Translations under genes and position numbers: made by a program
Origin: Planctomycetota bacterium
GTDB taxonomy: Bacteria > Planctomycetota > Uabimicrobiia > Uabimicrobiales > Uabimicrobiaceae
Reading direction: 5' to 3'
Assembly (NCBI GenBank): GCA_029260735.1
Contig: JAJDCR010000055.1
Span: 37,513-101,512, forward strand
DNA: 64,000 nucleotides
Part shown: one piece after another, positions 8,718-17,817 of the stretch
Layout of the letters: every line of letters starts with the position of its first letter
Numbering within the stretch: position 1 is the first letter of the stretch
Notes under the pieces: generated by a model
The model's database searches: none
What the model saw: the letters and a program-made list of their open reading frames with translations, nothing else
Told to the model about the DNA's origin: nothing

Positions 8718-8816
8718 TAGACCTAGCAATATTCGGTTAGAAATGTTATAATAGTTTATAAAGAACCATTTTTAGAACTATTTTTTGTCAAGAGTTTAAA
8801 CCTCAAGGAGTTTAAA

Positions 8817-9497
8817 ATGAAATCTCTGTTAACACTAGGTGCTCTTTGTTTTGCTGTAATTTTTACCCAAGCAGCTAGTATTATTGAAATTTCTATTCCG
8901 GAAAATAGTCAGTTTAGCACTAGTCATCCGGCTGCGGATAATGTTTGGAGTGTCAATGCTTTTAGTTCGGCCTTAGATATAACAAGTGGTATTGGCTTTT
9001 TGATAAATCCTACTTTGGCTTCTGCTCCTGCCACTAATTCGAATGATTTTGTTTTGCACGATAACAACACTTATAGTGGGAATACCCCCAACCCTAATCT
9101 TCACACTATCACTTTACGTTTTGACGAAGAAGTTGTTGTGGATCAGTTTGAAATTATCCAGCATGTTAACGGAATAACAAAAATAGAGGGGTTTGTCGGA
9201 AATTCTCTGAATAGCATGACCTCTATTGGAATCGCTTCTTCTCCTGGCCCCTTAAGTGAATATGGCTTGCAGGTTTTTGACTTCAATAACAACACTGCTG
9301 GAAGCTTTTTTCAGTTTATCGTCCGAGAAAGTGCTCATCCTAATGCCTATGCTATTTACCGCGCTTTCCCAGGTGATACTAATGGAGTTCGATTTAGTCC
9401 TGCAGCCGAAGCTTTTAGCGAGACGACCATTCCAGAAGCGAATAGTCTTTTTCTTCTCGCTTTAGGTTTTACTTTTCTCTATCGTCGAAAAGGCTAG
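8817..9497 (+). CDS. PEP-CTERM sorted secreted protein
   Basis: An N-terminal signal peptide (MKSLLTLGALCFAVIFTQAA) and a C-terminal tail IPEANSLFLLALGFTFLYRR identify a PEP-CTERM protein. The PEP-like motif is followed by one membrane helix and an Arg cluster, which an exosortase normally removes. The middle is beta-rich and Ser/Asn-rich (LHTITLRFDEEVVVDQFEI) and may be a discoidin-like or jelly-roll fold, but this is only an impression. CAAGGAG precedes the ATG by 8 bp. The protein probably ends up on the cell surface or in the matrix. A second PEP-CTERM gene lies at 62915-63538. Confidence 0.82.
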   Translation: MKSLLTLGALCFAVIFTQAASIIEISIPENSQFSTSHPAADNVWSVNAFSSALDITSGIGFLINPTLASAPATNSNDFVLHDNNTYSGNTPNPNLHTITLRFDEEVVVDQFEIIQHVNGITKIEGFVGNSLNSMTSIGIASSPGPLSEYGLQVFDFNNNTAGSFFQFIVRESAHPNAYAIYRAFPGDTNGVRFSPAAEAFSETTIPEANSLFLLALGFTFLYRRKG

Positions 9498-9507
9498 ATA
9501 TAAATAT

Positions 9508-11136
9508 TTATTCGGAGAGAGAAGCGTCCCAAAGTCTGATTTCTCCATTCCCGTAGGCAGAGTAAATCTTGGAACCATCTGCGCTAAAAAAACAGCTTTC
9601 CACTTCTCCCTGTCCTTTCAAAATAAGAAGAGGCCTTTGCCGAAGGTTTTCTTCTTTTGTTTTAGGATGAGCATCCCAAATACAAATCGTTTTATCTTCT
9701 CCTGCCGAAAGAATCCGCTTTCCGTTAGGACTAAACTGACAAGCGTTAACATCGCCGATGTGATTTTCGTATCTAGCTAAAACCTCTCCAGTGCGACTAT
9801 TCCATAAAATGAGGTTTCGCTCTTTTCCCTCAGATGATGAAATGATCCGATCCCCCTTTTGATCAAAATCAAGCATAAAAACTTCCTGGGGATGTTCTCG
9901 AAAAACGTGGCGGATTTTTCTTTTTTCAACATCCCAGAGAATAACTGTGTCATCTTCGGAACAAGAGGCCAGTGTTTTCCCATCAGGGCTAAACTTGACA
10001 AAGTTGACTTCCCCTTTGCGGTGGCGGTATTTGTTGAGTTCTTGACCAGAGTGAAAATCCCATATAACTACCCAACCTTCTTTGTCGCAAGAAGCCAGTA
10101 ACGATTCATCAGAGTTTAAAGAACAGGAACGGACACCTGCATCATGACTAATAAAGGTCGCCATTTTTTTTCCATTGGCAAACTCCCTACCTCTTTTTTT
10201 TCCACTAGCTACATCCCAAATGGTGATACTTTTGTCATACCCTGCCATAATCAAGGTTTGTCCATCTTTCGTAAAAATAGTCTGACTGGCAGAAGCAAAA
10301 ATTCCTTGAAAGGGATAGGAGTTATCGGAAAAGTTTTTCACTTTTCCTGTTGTAGCATTGAGACATTTAACCCCTAACACCCCCTTAATTCCGACAAACA
10401 AATTTTGGTTATCAGGGCTAATACTCATATGGTAAATAATATTATCTAAGTTCGCCAAAAGATGCGGATTTTTATTTTTGTAGGCATCAATTTCCCAAAT
10501 TTTAACGGTTTGGTCTTTGGAAGTAGTGACTATTGTTCTTCCATCGGGAGATATAGAACAATCCCTTATATTATCTGAATGTCCTGTCAGTGTTCCCAGC
10601 CGTTTCCCGTCTTTCATATCCCAAATGATCAGCAAATCATCATCCCCAGCAGAAACAACTCTCTGTCCATTAGGAGTAAAAGAACAGGTTCTAATATTTT
10701 GAGTGTGTCCTTGCAAAACATGGAGTTTCTTTTTTGTACGTAAATCCCAAACAATAACAAGAAGATCGTGCCCGACAGAAACAAGGTAGCGTCCGTCAGA
10801 ACTAAAGTTACAATCAGCTATATTATCCTCGTGCCCTTCGAAAAGAGCAATTTCCTTGCCGCTTATCAAACTCCAAAGACGAACATTGTTGTCTTCTCCA
10901 CCGATCGCAATGACTTTCCCGCTAGGATGAAAAGCGCAGCACTCTACGTTATTTTTCCAAGATCGATTTTGATAAGGAGACCATTTTTTTAGAATAGTCT
11001 TTGTCTTTGTTTCCCATAAAAAAATGGCCTGGTAATACTCTTTGTTTGTTTTTTCATCAGGAATATCGTGAACCGAAATAAATTTCTCTCCATTAGGAGA
11101 AAAAGCCAGATCATTAAAATCTGCTCTTGTTTCCAC
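9508..11136 (-). CDS. WD40-repeat segment, downstream half of a stop-split kinase-WD40 gene
   Basis: Around a dozen WD40 blades occur with SPDG, GHxxxV/I and IWD motifs (GHSDNIRDCSISPDGRTIVT, KTICIWDAH). The first possible start in frame is GTG at 11136, which lies inside a blade and has no ribosome site. The same frame stays open and WD40-like up to 11379 (GHEKGITCCAFHPSQEVLIS) and then meets a TGA at 11380-11382, the stop of the kinase gene. Kinase and propeller are therefore in one frame, split by one codon. The segment is probably made only by read-through, is a decaying half of a former fusion, or is translated poorly from the internal GTG. Blades of this kind bind partners of the kinase. 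Confidence 0.72.
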   Translation of the reverse strand: METRADFNDLAFSPNGEKFISVHDIPDEKTNKEYYQAIFLWETKTKTILKKWSPYQNRSWKNNVECCAFHPSGKVIAIGGEDNNVRLWSLISGKEIALFEGHEDNIADCNFSSDGRYLVSVGHDLLVIVWDLRTKKKLHVLQGHTQNIRTCSFTPNGQRVVSAGDDDLLIIWDMKDGKRLGTLTGHSDNIRDCSISPDGRTIVTTSKDQTVKIWEIDAYKNKNPHLLANLDNIIYHMSISPDNQNLFVGIKGVLGVKCLNATTGKVKNFSDNSYPFQGIFASASQTIFTKDGQTLIMAGYDKSITIWDVASGKKRGREFANGKKMATFISHDAGVRSCSLNSDESLLASCDKEGWVVIWDFHSGQELNKYRHRKGEVNFVKFSPDGKTLASCSEDDTVILWDVEKRKIRHVFREHPQEVFMLDFDQKGDRIISSSEGKERNLILWNSRTGEVLARYENHIGDVNACQFSPNGKRILSAGEDKTICIWDAHPKTKEENLRQRPLLILKGQGEVESCFFSADGSKIYSAYGNGEIRLWDASLSE

Positions 11137-11379
11137 TGTTTTGAGTTGTTTTCCAGTTTGGAGATCCCAGAAAATGAGAAGGGAGTCGTTTCCTCCCGAA
11201 ATTAAGACTTCTTGGGAAGGGTGGAAAGCACAGCAGGTAATGCCTTTTTCATGTCCTTCAAGAAGAAAAATTTCTTCTCCACTTACGGCGTCTAAAATAT
11301 GAATGAAATTTCCCTGAGTCAGAGCAATTTTTTTGCCATCGGGGCTATATAGACAGCGATTTAAACCTTTTCCTATGGG

Positions 11380-12981
11380 TCAACTGCTAGTTTCATAATT
11401 TCCTCGGCGCTTGAGCCAATTCCATTCCCAGTCACGAAGATTTTTTGCTCCGTGGGAGTTAAGTATTCCTTGAGCTTGAGGTAACTGATAGTCCAAAATG
11501 TATTTTTGAGCTAAGAGAATGCTAGAGAAGTAGACTGCTTGGAGGGCTTCTTGGCGAGATTCTTCTGCTGCTTTTTTCGCTACAATAGCACCGTCTCTTT
11601 CTTCTTTCGCATTTTTCTCTGCTGCTTGAGCTCGAATTTTCTCTTCTTTGAAGTCTATCGCGTTTTTTTCAGCTTGGCTTAATGCTTTTAAGGCAACACT
11701 TGTTTTTTCGGCAATTTGAGAAACAAAGAGAGACAAAGATATGCTCAAAAGAAGCAGGGCGGAGACGGAGACTAAAGTGATGGCTTTATTTCGAGCGATT
11801 AACTTGCGAACCTTGACTAATGAAGTCATAGGCTTGGCTTGAATGGGCTTATTTTGGAGATAGTTCTCTAAGTCTTTTGCTAGCTCTTGAGCACTATGAT
11901 AGCGACGAAAAGCTTTCTTCTCTAAGCATTTCAGGCAGATCGCTTCTAGCTCAATAGGAACATCAGGGTTTAAGCTCCGAGGAGAAAGAGGCTCTTCGCC
12001 GTAAACTTGTCGAAGAATATTGAGATAGCTCTCTCCTTGAAAGGGAGGTCTTCCGGTTAGAGCTTGGTAAAGGGTAGCGCCGAGAGAATACACATCGCTT
12101 TTGGCACTGACATTCTTTCCATCTGCTTGCTCCGGTGGCATGTAAGCGGGAGTTCCCATCATTTGGCCTGACTGAGAGAGTTTTTCGTCTGCTTCGACAA
12201 TTTTAACTAAGCCAAAGTCCATAATCTTGGGGTCGTTATCCTTCGTTAGCATAATATTCGAAGGTTTAATATCTCGGTGAATCAAATTGTTTTTATGAGC
12301 CAAGTGAAGCGCTTCGCTAGATTTTTTCATGATAGTGGCGATTAGTTTCATACTCATGCGCCCTTGCTTAATTCTCTCAGAAAAGCTCTGTCCTATGACG
12401 TGCTCCATCGTAAAGTAGTTTTGAGGAGTATAGCCTACTTCGTAAACTTCCACAATATTTGGATGCCTTAACTTCGCCGTCGATTTTGCTTCGCGCAGAA
12501 AGCGTTTGAGCTGCTTTTCATTGACCTGGTCTCCTGCTAAAATCACTTTTAAGGCGACCACTCGGTCAAGTTTGGTATCGTAGGCTTCGTAAACCGCTCC
12601 CATTCCTCCTCGCCCTAGCTCTTTTTGTATGAGGTAGTGGGCGAACATTCCCCCTGTGACAATGGGGGAATCAGCTAGACAGTCGAGACTTCTTTGGCAT
12701 TTTTGACAGCGAACTACGCTGTCAGGGGAAACATTAGGGAGAAAATAGTTTTCTTGGCAACTCATGCAAAAAAAAATGGCACTATCAATTTGACGAAGAA
12801 GTTTATCGACTTGAGCATCATTTAAGTGACCTTGAGATATTAATATCTGAGGTAGATCACTTGTTTCTCCTGAAACCGAATCCATTTGCCGAGAAGCCCA
12901 GCAGCTCTGTAAGCTTTCTCGAGCAACTAAATTATGCTGTAAAAGAACTTGAGATAGTATTTTATCACGAAAAGAAATCAT
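11380..12981 (-). CDS. Zinc-ribbon Ser/Thr protein kinase with membrane helix
   Basis: The N-terminal 110 residues include a zinc-ribbon pair (CMSC, CQKC). A complete Hanks kinase domain follows (about 114-370), with ELGRGGMGAVYEAYDTKLD, VALKVI, HRDIKPSNIM near residue 235, IMDFGLVKI near 257, GTPAYMPPEQ and SDVYSLGATLYQ. A membrane helix (about 398-420) and an Ala/Lys/Glu coiled coil come next. All catalytic residues are present, so it should be active in the cytoplasm. It ends RRGNYETSS then TGA, and the WD40 frame at 9508-11379 continues without a shift. The gene at 30383 has the same kinase-helix-coil-WD40 order in one piece. Confidence 0.9.
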   Translation of the reverse strand: MISFRDKILSQVLLQHNLVARESLQSCWASRQMDSVSGETSDLPQILISQGHLNDAQVDKLLRQIDSAIFFCMSCQENYFLPNVSPDSVVRCQKCQRSLDCLADSPIVTGGMFAHYLIQKELGRGGMGAVYEAYDTKLDRVVALKVILAGDQVNEKQLKRFLREAKSTAKLRHPNIVEVYEVGYTPQNYFTMEHVIGQSFSERIKQGRMSMKLIATIMKKSSEALHLAHKNNLIHRDIKPSNIMLTKDNDPKIMDFGLVKIVEADEKLSQSGQMMGTPAYMPPEQADGKNVSAKSDVYSLGATLYQALTGRPPFQGESYLNILRQVYGEEPLSPRSLNPDVPIELEAICLKCLEKKAFRRYHSAQELAKDLENYLQNKPIQAKPMTSLVKVRKLIARNKAITLVSVSALLLLSISLSLFVSQIAEKTSVALKALSQAEKNAIDFKEEKIRAQAAEKNAKEERDGAIVAKKAAEESRQEALQAVYFSSILLAQKYILDYQLPQAQGILNSHGAKNLRDWEWNWLKRRGNYETSS

Positions 12982-13054
12982 GGATCTTTCCTTCTAGGAA
13001 ACGAAAAAAATAAAAAGTTAGTTGCCAAATAGATCGACAGATCCGTAAAATCAG

Positions 13055-14008
13055 CTACTCAATAGAGTTTGTTACCCAATTTTCCCCATCACTTGAGCTC
13101 CAAACTATTTTATTGATTAAAGTAAGGTACTTTTCCCCGTTAAAAACCGCTCTTGGTGGATAAAGAAGGGGGTCTGTCTTTTGCCATTCCTTTCCATCTG
13201 AAGAGAGAAAAGCCACGGGCTCAGATTTTATTCCGGAAGAAGTTCCATAAGCAATGAGATTTCCTCTTTGGTAGTCCAGCATACTTAAGCTTATCCCTCG
13301 TGAAACTTTTGTCTTTTCCCAAGTTTTTCCATCACTTGAGCTTAAGATAGTTCTTTCCCGGTCAATAGCAAAAAATTTATCCTGAGCAAAAAGCAAATCT
13401 TGGCCTTGCCACTTTCGTACTCCTGGCTTTTGCTCTTGCCAAATAAGACCATCTGTAGAGAGATAGAAACTATTTTTAGTAGCAGCGACAAAAACACCCT
13501 TTCCAAAAACGACTCTTTCAATGGAGCTAGGTATATCGGTTTTTACTTCCTTGCATTTGTTGGGGTGATTTCCCGTAAAGACGAGTGCTTTCGAGGGATT
13601 AGCTTCTGCTCCCACGAGGACAAAAATTCCATTGCCGTATGCCGCCCCCATTAAAATGCCTTCCGTTTCCATTTTTTGCTCTATCCAATTTAGACCATCA
13701 GAAGAAGTCAAGACCATACCTTTTGAGCCAGTAGCAATAAAAGTGTTTTGAGCAAAGCAGAGATTTGTTAGTTCGGTTGTTTTCGGCCAGAGAAAGCGTT
13801 TCCAGGCTTGTCCATCAGAGGAACTGTAGATAAGTCCTTGAAGATTTCCTCCTTGGGAATGGTAGCCCACAGCAACAACTTGATTTTGAGCATACTCCAA
13901 GTCATAAATACCATTAAAGTAGTGAGAGGAATTAGAGCAAGAAACCAAAGTCCCCCAGAGTAAGACTACTGCTCCCCTAAAAACTAGGAATCGAAAAACG
14001 TTGAGCAT
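13055..14008 (-). CDS. Asp-box (BNR-like) beta-propeller lipoprotein
   Basis: A lipobox (GTLVSC, Cys near residue 24) is followed by at least six Asp-box motifs at regular spacing: SSDGQAW, SSDGLNW, STDGLIW, SSDGKTW, SSDGKEW and SSDGENW. This pattern marks a propeller of the sialidase/HCF136/sortilin type. No sialidase active-site arginines can be identified, so I infer a binding or structural role on the envelope. AAAGGA lies 6 bp before the ATG. It is 73 bp upstream of the kinase gene on the same strand and is possibly co-transcribed with it. Confidence 0.8.
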   Translation of the reverse strand: MLNVFRFLVFRGAVVLLWGTLVSCSNSSHYFNGIYDLEYAQNQVVAVGYHSQGGNLQGLIYSSSDGQAWKRFLWPKTTELTNLCFAQNTFIATGSKGMVLTSSDGLNWIEQKMETEGILMGAAYGNGIFVLVGAEANPSKALVFTGNHPNKCKEVKTDIPSSIERVVFGKGVFVAATKNSFYLSTDGLIWQEQKPGVRKWQGQDLLFAQDKFFAIDRERTILSSSDGKTWEKTKVSRGISLSMLDYQRGNLIAYGTSSGIKSEPVAFLSSDGKEWQKTDPLLYPPRAVFNGEKYLTLINKIVWSSSDGENWVTNSIE

Positions 14009-14140
14009 ACCAGTCCTTTCTTTCGTGACAAATTTAAATTTTTTCTACAGGTGCTAAGAGGGAGATATTCTAACTTTTTTCCCAGAAATTTGCTATAATG
14101 AGTTCTCTAGAATTTTTATCTGAGAAAGAAAGGTTTTTCT

Positions 14141-14647
14141 ATGAGTAGCGATTCCTCTTCCTACTATGATCGTTCAGAACAGAAGAAAAGCTTATCTGAG
14201 CGTATTCGCAGTAAGTTACCTTGGTTCTTCTTACTTTTAGCAGGATCTATTGCCGCCTTCTTCTTTGCTCCTCTTGAGTACCAAAAAGAAATTCTTCACC
14301 AAAAAAATAACCTAGTCCGGTGGACAAAAAGCCTCTTCGGGCAGGAGCAAGTCGTAGGGCGCGATCTTGAATTTATGGGATTATCTTACCAAGTTCGCTC
14401 TTTCCAGCCAGACCAAGAACGTCGGATTCGCATAGAAGTTATCGTTCTGGATCATGCCTCTTTAAATCTTGCGGAAGCAAAACAACTAGGTTTTCACCTT
14501 TATCAGTCTCATGGAGCAAACTATGAGCAATGCTATGTTGTTATCTTCTTGCAAGATTCTGAAAAATCTGTGGTTGCTTTTGCTACTGCTATTTTTTCAG
14601 AAGGGCGACTAAAATCTTTCGTTCAACAAGGAAAGAAAAGCGAATAG
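14141..14647 (+). CDS. Hypothetical single-pass membrane protein
   Basis: A 168-residue protein has a Ser-rich, basic N-terminus, one membrane helix (LPWFFLLLAGSIAAFFFAPL, about 26-45), and an outside domain of mixed alpha/beta character (IRIEVIVLDHASLNLAEAKQ). The family is not recognised. A TATAAT at 14094-14099 lies 42 bp before the ATG and GAAAGG lies just upstream. It is followed 102 bp later by the carboxyltransferase gene, so a functional link is possible but not shown. Confidence 0.7.
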   Translation: MSSDSSSYYDRSEQKKSLSERIRSKLPWFFLLLAGSIAAFFFAPLEYQKEILHQKNNLVRWTKSLFGQEQVVGRDLEFMGLSYQVRSFQPDQERRIRIEVIVLDHASLNLAEAKQLGFHLYQSHGANYEQCYVVIFLQDSEKSVVAFATAIFSEGRLKSFVQQGKKSE

Positions 14648-14749
14648 CCCTGAGTAGTCCTTGATTTTTTATCGGTAAATGATTATGATAGCCGCTAATT
14701 AAAATCCAACCAGACAATCTTTCCTTTCAAAATCCAAAAAGGTAGAAAA

Positions 14750-16468
14750 ATGGCAAAAGTACTATTGGAAAGAATTGGTAACTCTCTAAGCAGTTTCCTC
14801 CCCCAAGAAGCCGCCCAGCAAAATCAGGAAAAAATAGATACCTTAGAGCAAGAGTACCAAGTTCAGAGAGCAGAAATTAAGGCGGGTTGGGGGCAAAAAT
14901 ATATTGATCGCGTCCATAAGCGAGGAAAAATGACTGCTTGGGAGAGAATAGAGGCTCTCAAAGATGAAGGAAGTGAAGTTTTTCCCATGGGAACGTATGT
15001 TAATTACGGGCTGAAATTTGGAGAACGCGATTCTCCGGGGGCAGGTGTTGTCACCGCTTTCGTCAAGGTACATGACCGCTATGTCGTTGTTATTGCCAAC
15101 GATAATACGGTTGCTTCAGGCTCTTGGTGGCCGATGACTCCCGAAAAAATCCAACGGGCCCAAAAAATGGCTTTAAAGCTCCACTTGCCTGTTATTTATT
15201 TGGTCGATTGCAGCGGTCTCTATCTACCCGAGCAATCTCGTAGTTTTCCTGGCCCGACAGGGGCAGGGCATATTTTTAAGATGAATAGCGTTCTCAGTGC
15301 TCAGCAAATTCCCCAAGTAGCGGGAGTTTTTGGAGATTGTATCGCTGGGGGTGGCTACATGCCGCTTATTAGCGATGTTGTTTATATGACTGAGCAAGCG
15401 TACATGGTAATTGCCGGAGCCGCTCTAATTAAAGGGGCCAAAAGTCAGAACATCACTTCTCTGAGTATTGGAGGAGCAGATATTCATGTTCATCTTTCTC
15501 GCTGTGCAGACTATCGTTGTCCTGATGACCAAACGGTTATCCAAAAAATCCGCGGAGAAATTAGCAAACTTCCTTCCAGTGCGATGGACTATTACCGCTT
15601 TGGACAAAAAGCCTCTTCTCCTCTGCATTCTGCCGATGAGCTAAAGCAGATTTTGCCTTCCGATCATCGCTTGGTTTACAGTATCTATGAAGTTATTGCT
15701 CGGCTGACGGACCTAAGTTTGTTTTGGGAAATTATGCCCAATGAAGGACAAGAAATTGTTTGCGGAATCGCTCGTATTAGTGGTCTTTACGTCGGTATCA
15801 TCGCAAACAATGTCGAGTTAACCAACCACCCCGTTCAAGAAGGAAGCAAACGCCCAGGAAGTATCCTCTACCAGCAAGGCATTGCCAAAATCACAACTTT
15901 TTCAAGAGCGTGCAACAGCGACGGAATTCCCATCCTCTGGCTACAAGATATTTCTGGTTTTGACATTGGCTTAGAAGCCGAAAGGCAGGGACTTTTGGGA
16001 TACGGATCAAACTTACTCTACACTAACTCGACAAACGAAACGCCCATGATCACAGTTCTCCTGAGAAAAGCTTCGGGAGCGGGCTACTATGCTATGGCAG
16101 GGGCTCCTTACGATCCAGTAATCCAACTATCGACTCCTCTCACTCGTTTGGGAGTTATGGATGGAAAAACTCTTGCTATTGCGACCTACAACACCAGTTT
16201 AGATGATAACTTTCAAATCGCAACCCAAGATCCTCAAGAACGGGCGAAAATAGAAAAAGGAATGCAACAGGTCGAAGAGCGAATCCAAGCGGATATGGAC
16301 CCCAGAGTGACCGCGAGTTTACTCGCCACCGATGAAATCGTTATGCTGGGCGAACTGAGACCTTACTTAGTTGCTCTAACCGAAATGTGCTACCAAAATA
16401 CAGGCTGCCGAAGAGTTAAAAATCCCCGGATTTGGTCTATTCATGATATCTGTGCCCTATCGTCCTAG
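14750..16468 (+). CDS. Acyl-CoA carboxylase/decarboxylase carboxyltransferase subunit
   Basis: The protein of 572 residues has the two crotonase-fold halves of carboxyltransferases. The N-terminal half has [30 protein letters not shown], the oxyanion region [17 protein letters not shown] and AGAALIKGA. The C-terminal half has [27 protein letters not shown] and [16 protein letters not shown]. Its length matches glutaconyl-CoA decarboxylase alpha and methylmalonyl-type subunits (about 510-590). It moves CO2 between biotin and an acyl-CoA. A biotin-carrier gene follows 12 bp downstream. No biotin carboxylase and no membrane decarboxylase pump subunit is nearby, so the substrate and direction stay open. 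Confidence 0.88.
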   Translation: MAKVLLERIGNSLSSFLPQEAAQQNQEKIDTLEQEYQVQRAEIKAGWGQKYIDRVHKRGKMTAWERIEALKDEGSEVFPMGTYVNYGLKFGERDSPGAGVVTAFVKVHDRYVVVIANDNTVASGSWWPMTPEKIQRAQKMALKLHLPVIYLVDCSGLYLPEQSRSFPGPTGAGHIFKMNSVLSAQQIPQVAGVFGDCIAGGGYMPLISDVVYMTEQAYMVIAGAALIKGAKSQNITSLSIGGADIHVHLSRCADYRCPDDQTVIQKIRGEISKLPSSAMDYYRFGQKASSPLHSADELKQILPSDHRLVYSIYEVIARLTDLSLFWEIMPNEGQEIVCGIARISGLYVGIIANNVELTNHPVQEGSKRPGSILYQQGIAKITTFSRACNSDGIPILWLQDISGFDIGLEAERQGLLGYGSNLLYTNSTNETPMITVLLRKASGAGYYAMAGAPYDPVIQLSTPLTRLGVMDGKTLAIATYNTSLDDNFQIATQDPQERAKIEKGMQQVEERIQADMDPRVTASLLATDEIVMLGELRPYLVALTEMCYQNTGCRRVKNPRIWSIHDICALSS

Positions 16469-16480
16469 AAGGAGAATTTT

Positions 16481-17071
16481 GTGAAAAATCTTTCCCAAAC
16501 AGCTTTAGTCAAAAAACACGAAGAAGGATTCACCGTCCACTCTCCTCTTGTCGGTATGGCGCAAAATTTCCCTTCCGAGGGAACCCTACTCGCACCGGGA
16601 TCTCTCATCGGACGAATCCAAGTAATCTCTCGTCTTTATAATATCTATCTGCCCGGTAATATCTCCGGGCGGGTAGGAAAATTATCTACTAGAGACAAAG
16701 TTAGAGCCCTAGACTACCAAGAGAAAATCTTTGATCTCTCTCCCCTTGGCTCAATTGAAGAAAGTGACGCATCGGTAGGAGAGGTTTCGCTTTCTTCGAA
16801 GGCATCTGATGGATGCTATGAAATTAAGTCCCCCACTGACGGCATGTTCTACGAAAAACCCTCCCCCGACGCCGCTCCTTATATTCAGGAAGGCATGGTT
16901 ATCTCTCAAGGCAAAATTGTTGGTTTGGTCGAAGTGATGAAGACCTTCAATCAAATATTTTTTGACGATGCCTACGCTCCGAAGAAAGCCAAGGTGGTGG
17001 AGATTTGTGTGGGAGATGCGACGGAGATTACGAGCGGACAAACGCTCTTTCGTTTGGAGGCGGTGGAGTAA
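16481..17071 (+). CDS. Biotin carboxyl carrier protein with a degenerate first biotinyl domain
   Basis: The C-terminal domain has GLVEVMKTFNQIFFDD, a biotinyl-lysine motif of the EVMKTFN type (Lys154), inside a typical lipoyl/biotinyl hairpin fold. The N-terminal domain has the same pattern at IGRIQVISRLYNIYLPGN, but Ser50 stands where the lysine should be. It looks like an internal duplicate that can no longer be biotinylated. AGAAGGAG lies just before the GTG start at 16481, 12 bp after the carboxyltransferase. The pair therefore forms one operon delivering carboxybiotin to the upstream enzyme. Confidence 0.85.
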   Translation: MKNLSQTALVKKHEEGFTVHSPLVGMAQNFPSEGTLLAPGSLIGRIQVISRLYNIYLPGNISGRVGKLSTRDKVRALDYQEKIFDLSPLGSIEESDASVGEVSLSSKASDGCYEIKSPTDGMFYEKPSPDAAPYIQEGMVISQGKIVGLVEVMKTFNQIFFDDAYAPKKAKVVEICVGDATEITSGQTLFRLEAVE

Positions 17072-17100
17072 GGGAATGGTGTAAAACGTTTTTTTCTCAT

Positions 17101-17192
17101 AGCAGTGGGGGAACGTAGCCAGGGGTTAAAACCCTGGCTACGTGCCCTAGTCGCTATGTGACCATAAATTAAAAGAAATTTCTTATTTCAAC
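17101..17192 (-). repeat. Shortened, inverted copy of the MITE-like repeat
   Basis: Read on the minus strand, this segment carries blocks shared with the 3850-4182 insertion in the same order: GTTGAAATAAGAAATTT, TTATGGTC, TAGCGACT, ACGTAGCCAGGG, then GGCTACGTTCCCCCACTGCT. The central portion of the longer copy is missing. The core CGTAGCCAGGGGTTAAAACC plus CTGGCTACG forms a strong hairpin, so it may also act as a terminator between the two flanking convergent genes. Confidence 0.65.
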
Positions 17193-17198
17193 GCTACC

Positions 17199-17681
17199 CT
17201 ATTCTTCCTCTTCTTCGCTTTTGACTTCCTCTTTAACTTCTTCTTCTTCTTCTTCGCCTTTGACTTCCTCCTTGACTTCCTCCTTGACCCAATCTCCTGT
17301 CCACCCTTCATCATCGGTCTTAAAGGATAGTTTTTGAATATCTTTTACCATATTCTCATCCCACCATTCCATGAGCTCGGGATTTTTCTTTTTTATTTTA
17401 GAAAGAAACTCGGCCGATAGGTATCTTACTCCATCGATATTTCGACAGAGGGAGAGTTGCTCTATGGTAATTTTGGCATCGCGTAAGTTGACTCCTCGGA
17501 GGAGAGCACCTTCTAAATCAACACCTAGTAAGTCTACTCCTTGCAAGTTAACATGTTTGAAGTAAGCTTCCTTAAAATCTATTGTGATATTAGGATTCTC
17601 CTCTCTCCACTCATTCCACTCTTTGCCCCCATCAGCTTTTACGGAGTCAAACAATCTTCTCAGTTGTTGTTCATCAGCCAT
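17199..17681 (-). CDS. Short pentapeptide-repeat protein with acidic tail
   Basis: The centre contains a brief pentapeptide-repeat stretch (LQGVDLLGVDLEGALLRGVN), where every fifth residue is Leu or similar and A/G/V-D/N precedes it. Only about five repeats are present, too few for a long right-handed helix. The last 30 residues are almost entirely Glu, Lys and Val in a low-complexity acidic tail encoded by a CTTCTT-rich stretch. There is no signal peptide. The function is unknown, and an interaction adaptor is a reasonable guess. It stands alone between the repeat at 17101 and the response-regulator gene. Confidence 0.68.
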   Translation of the reverse strand: MADEQQLRRLFDSVKADGGKEWNEWREENPNITIDFKEAYFKHVNLQGVDLLGVDLEGALLRGVNLRDAKITIEQLSLCRNIDGVRYLSAEFLSKIKKKNPELMEWWDENMVKDIQKLSFKTDDEGWTGDWVKEEVKEEVKGEEEEEEVKEEVKSEEEEE

Positions 17682-17775
17682 TATATTTATGCCTTTCTGT
17701 TTCTAAAAAGCTCGACGATTAAAATTTTTATTTTTGCTAGTTGCGGCTCAAAATGTCTTGTTGATATTGATCTGC

Positions 17776-17817
17776 CATTGCTTTAGTCACAATCTACATT
17801 GCTTTAGTCACAATCTA
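17776..17817. repeat. Tandem duplication of a 21-bp unit
   Basis: Two perfect 21-bp copies beginning CATTGCTTTAGTC lie head to tail. The second copy contains the TAG stop of the minus-strand response-regulator gene. It looks like a recent slippage or duplication event with no clear function. Confidence 0.6.
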
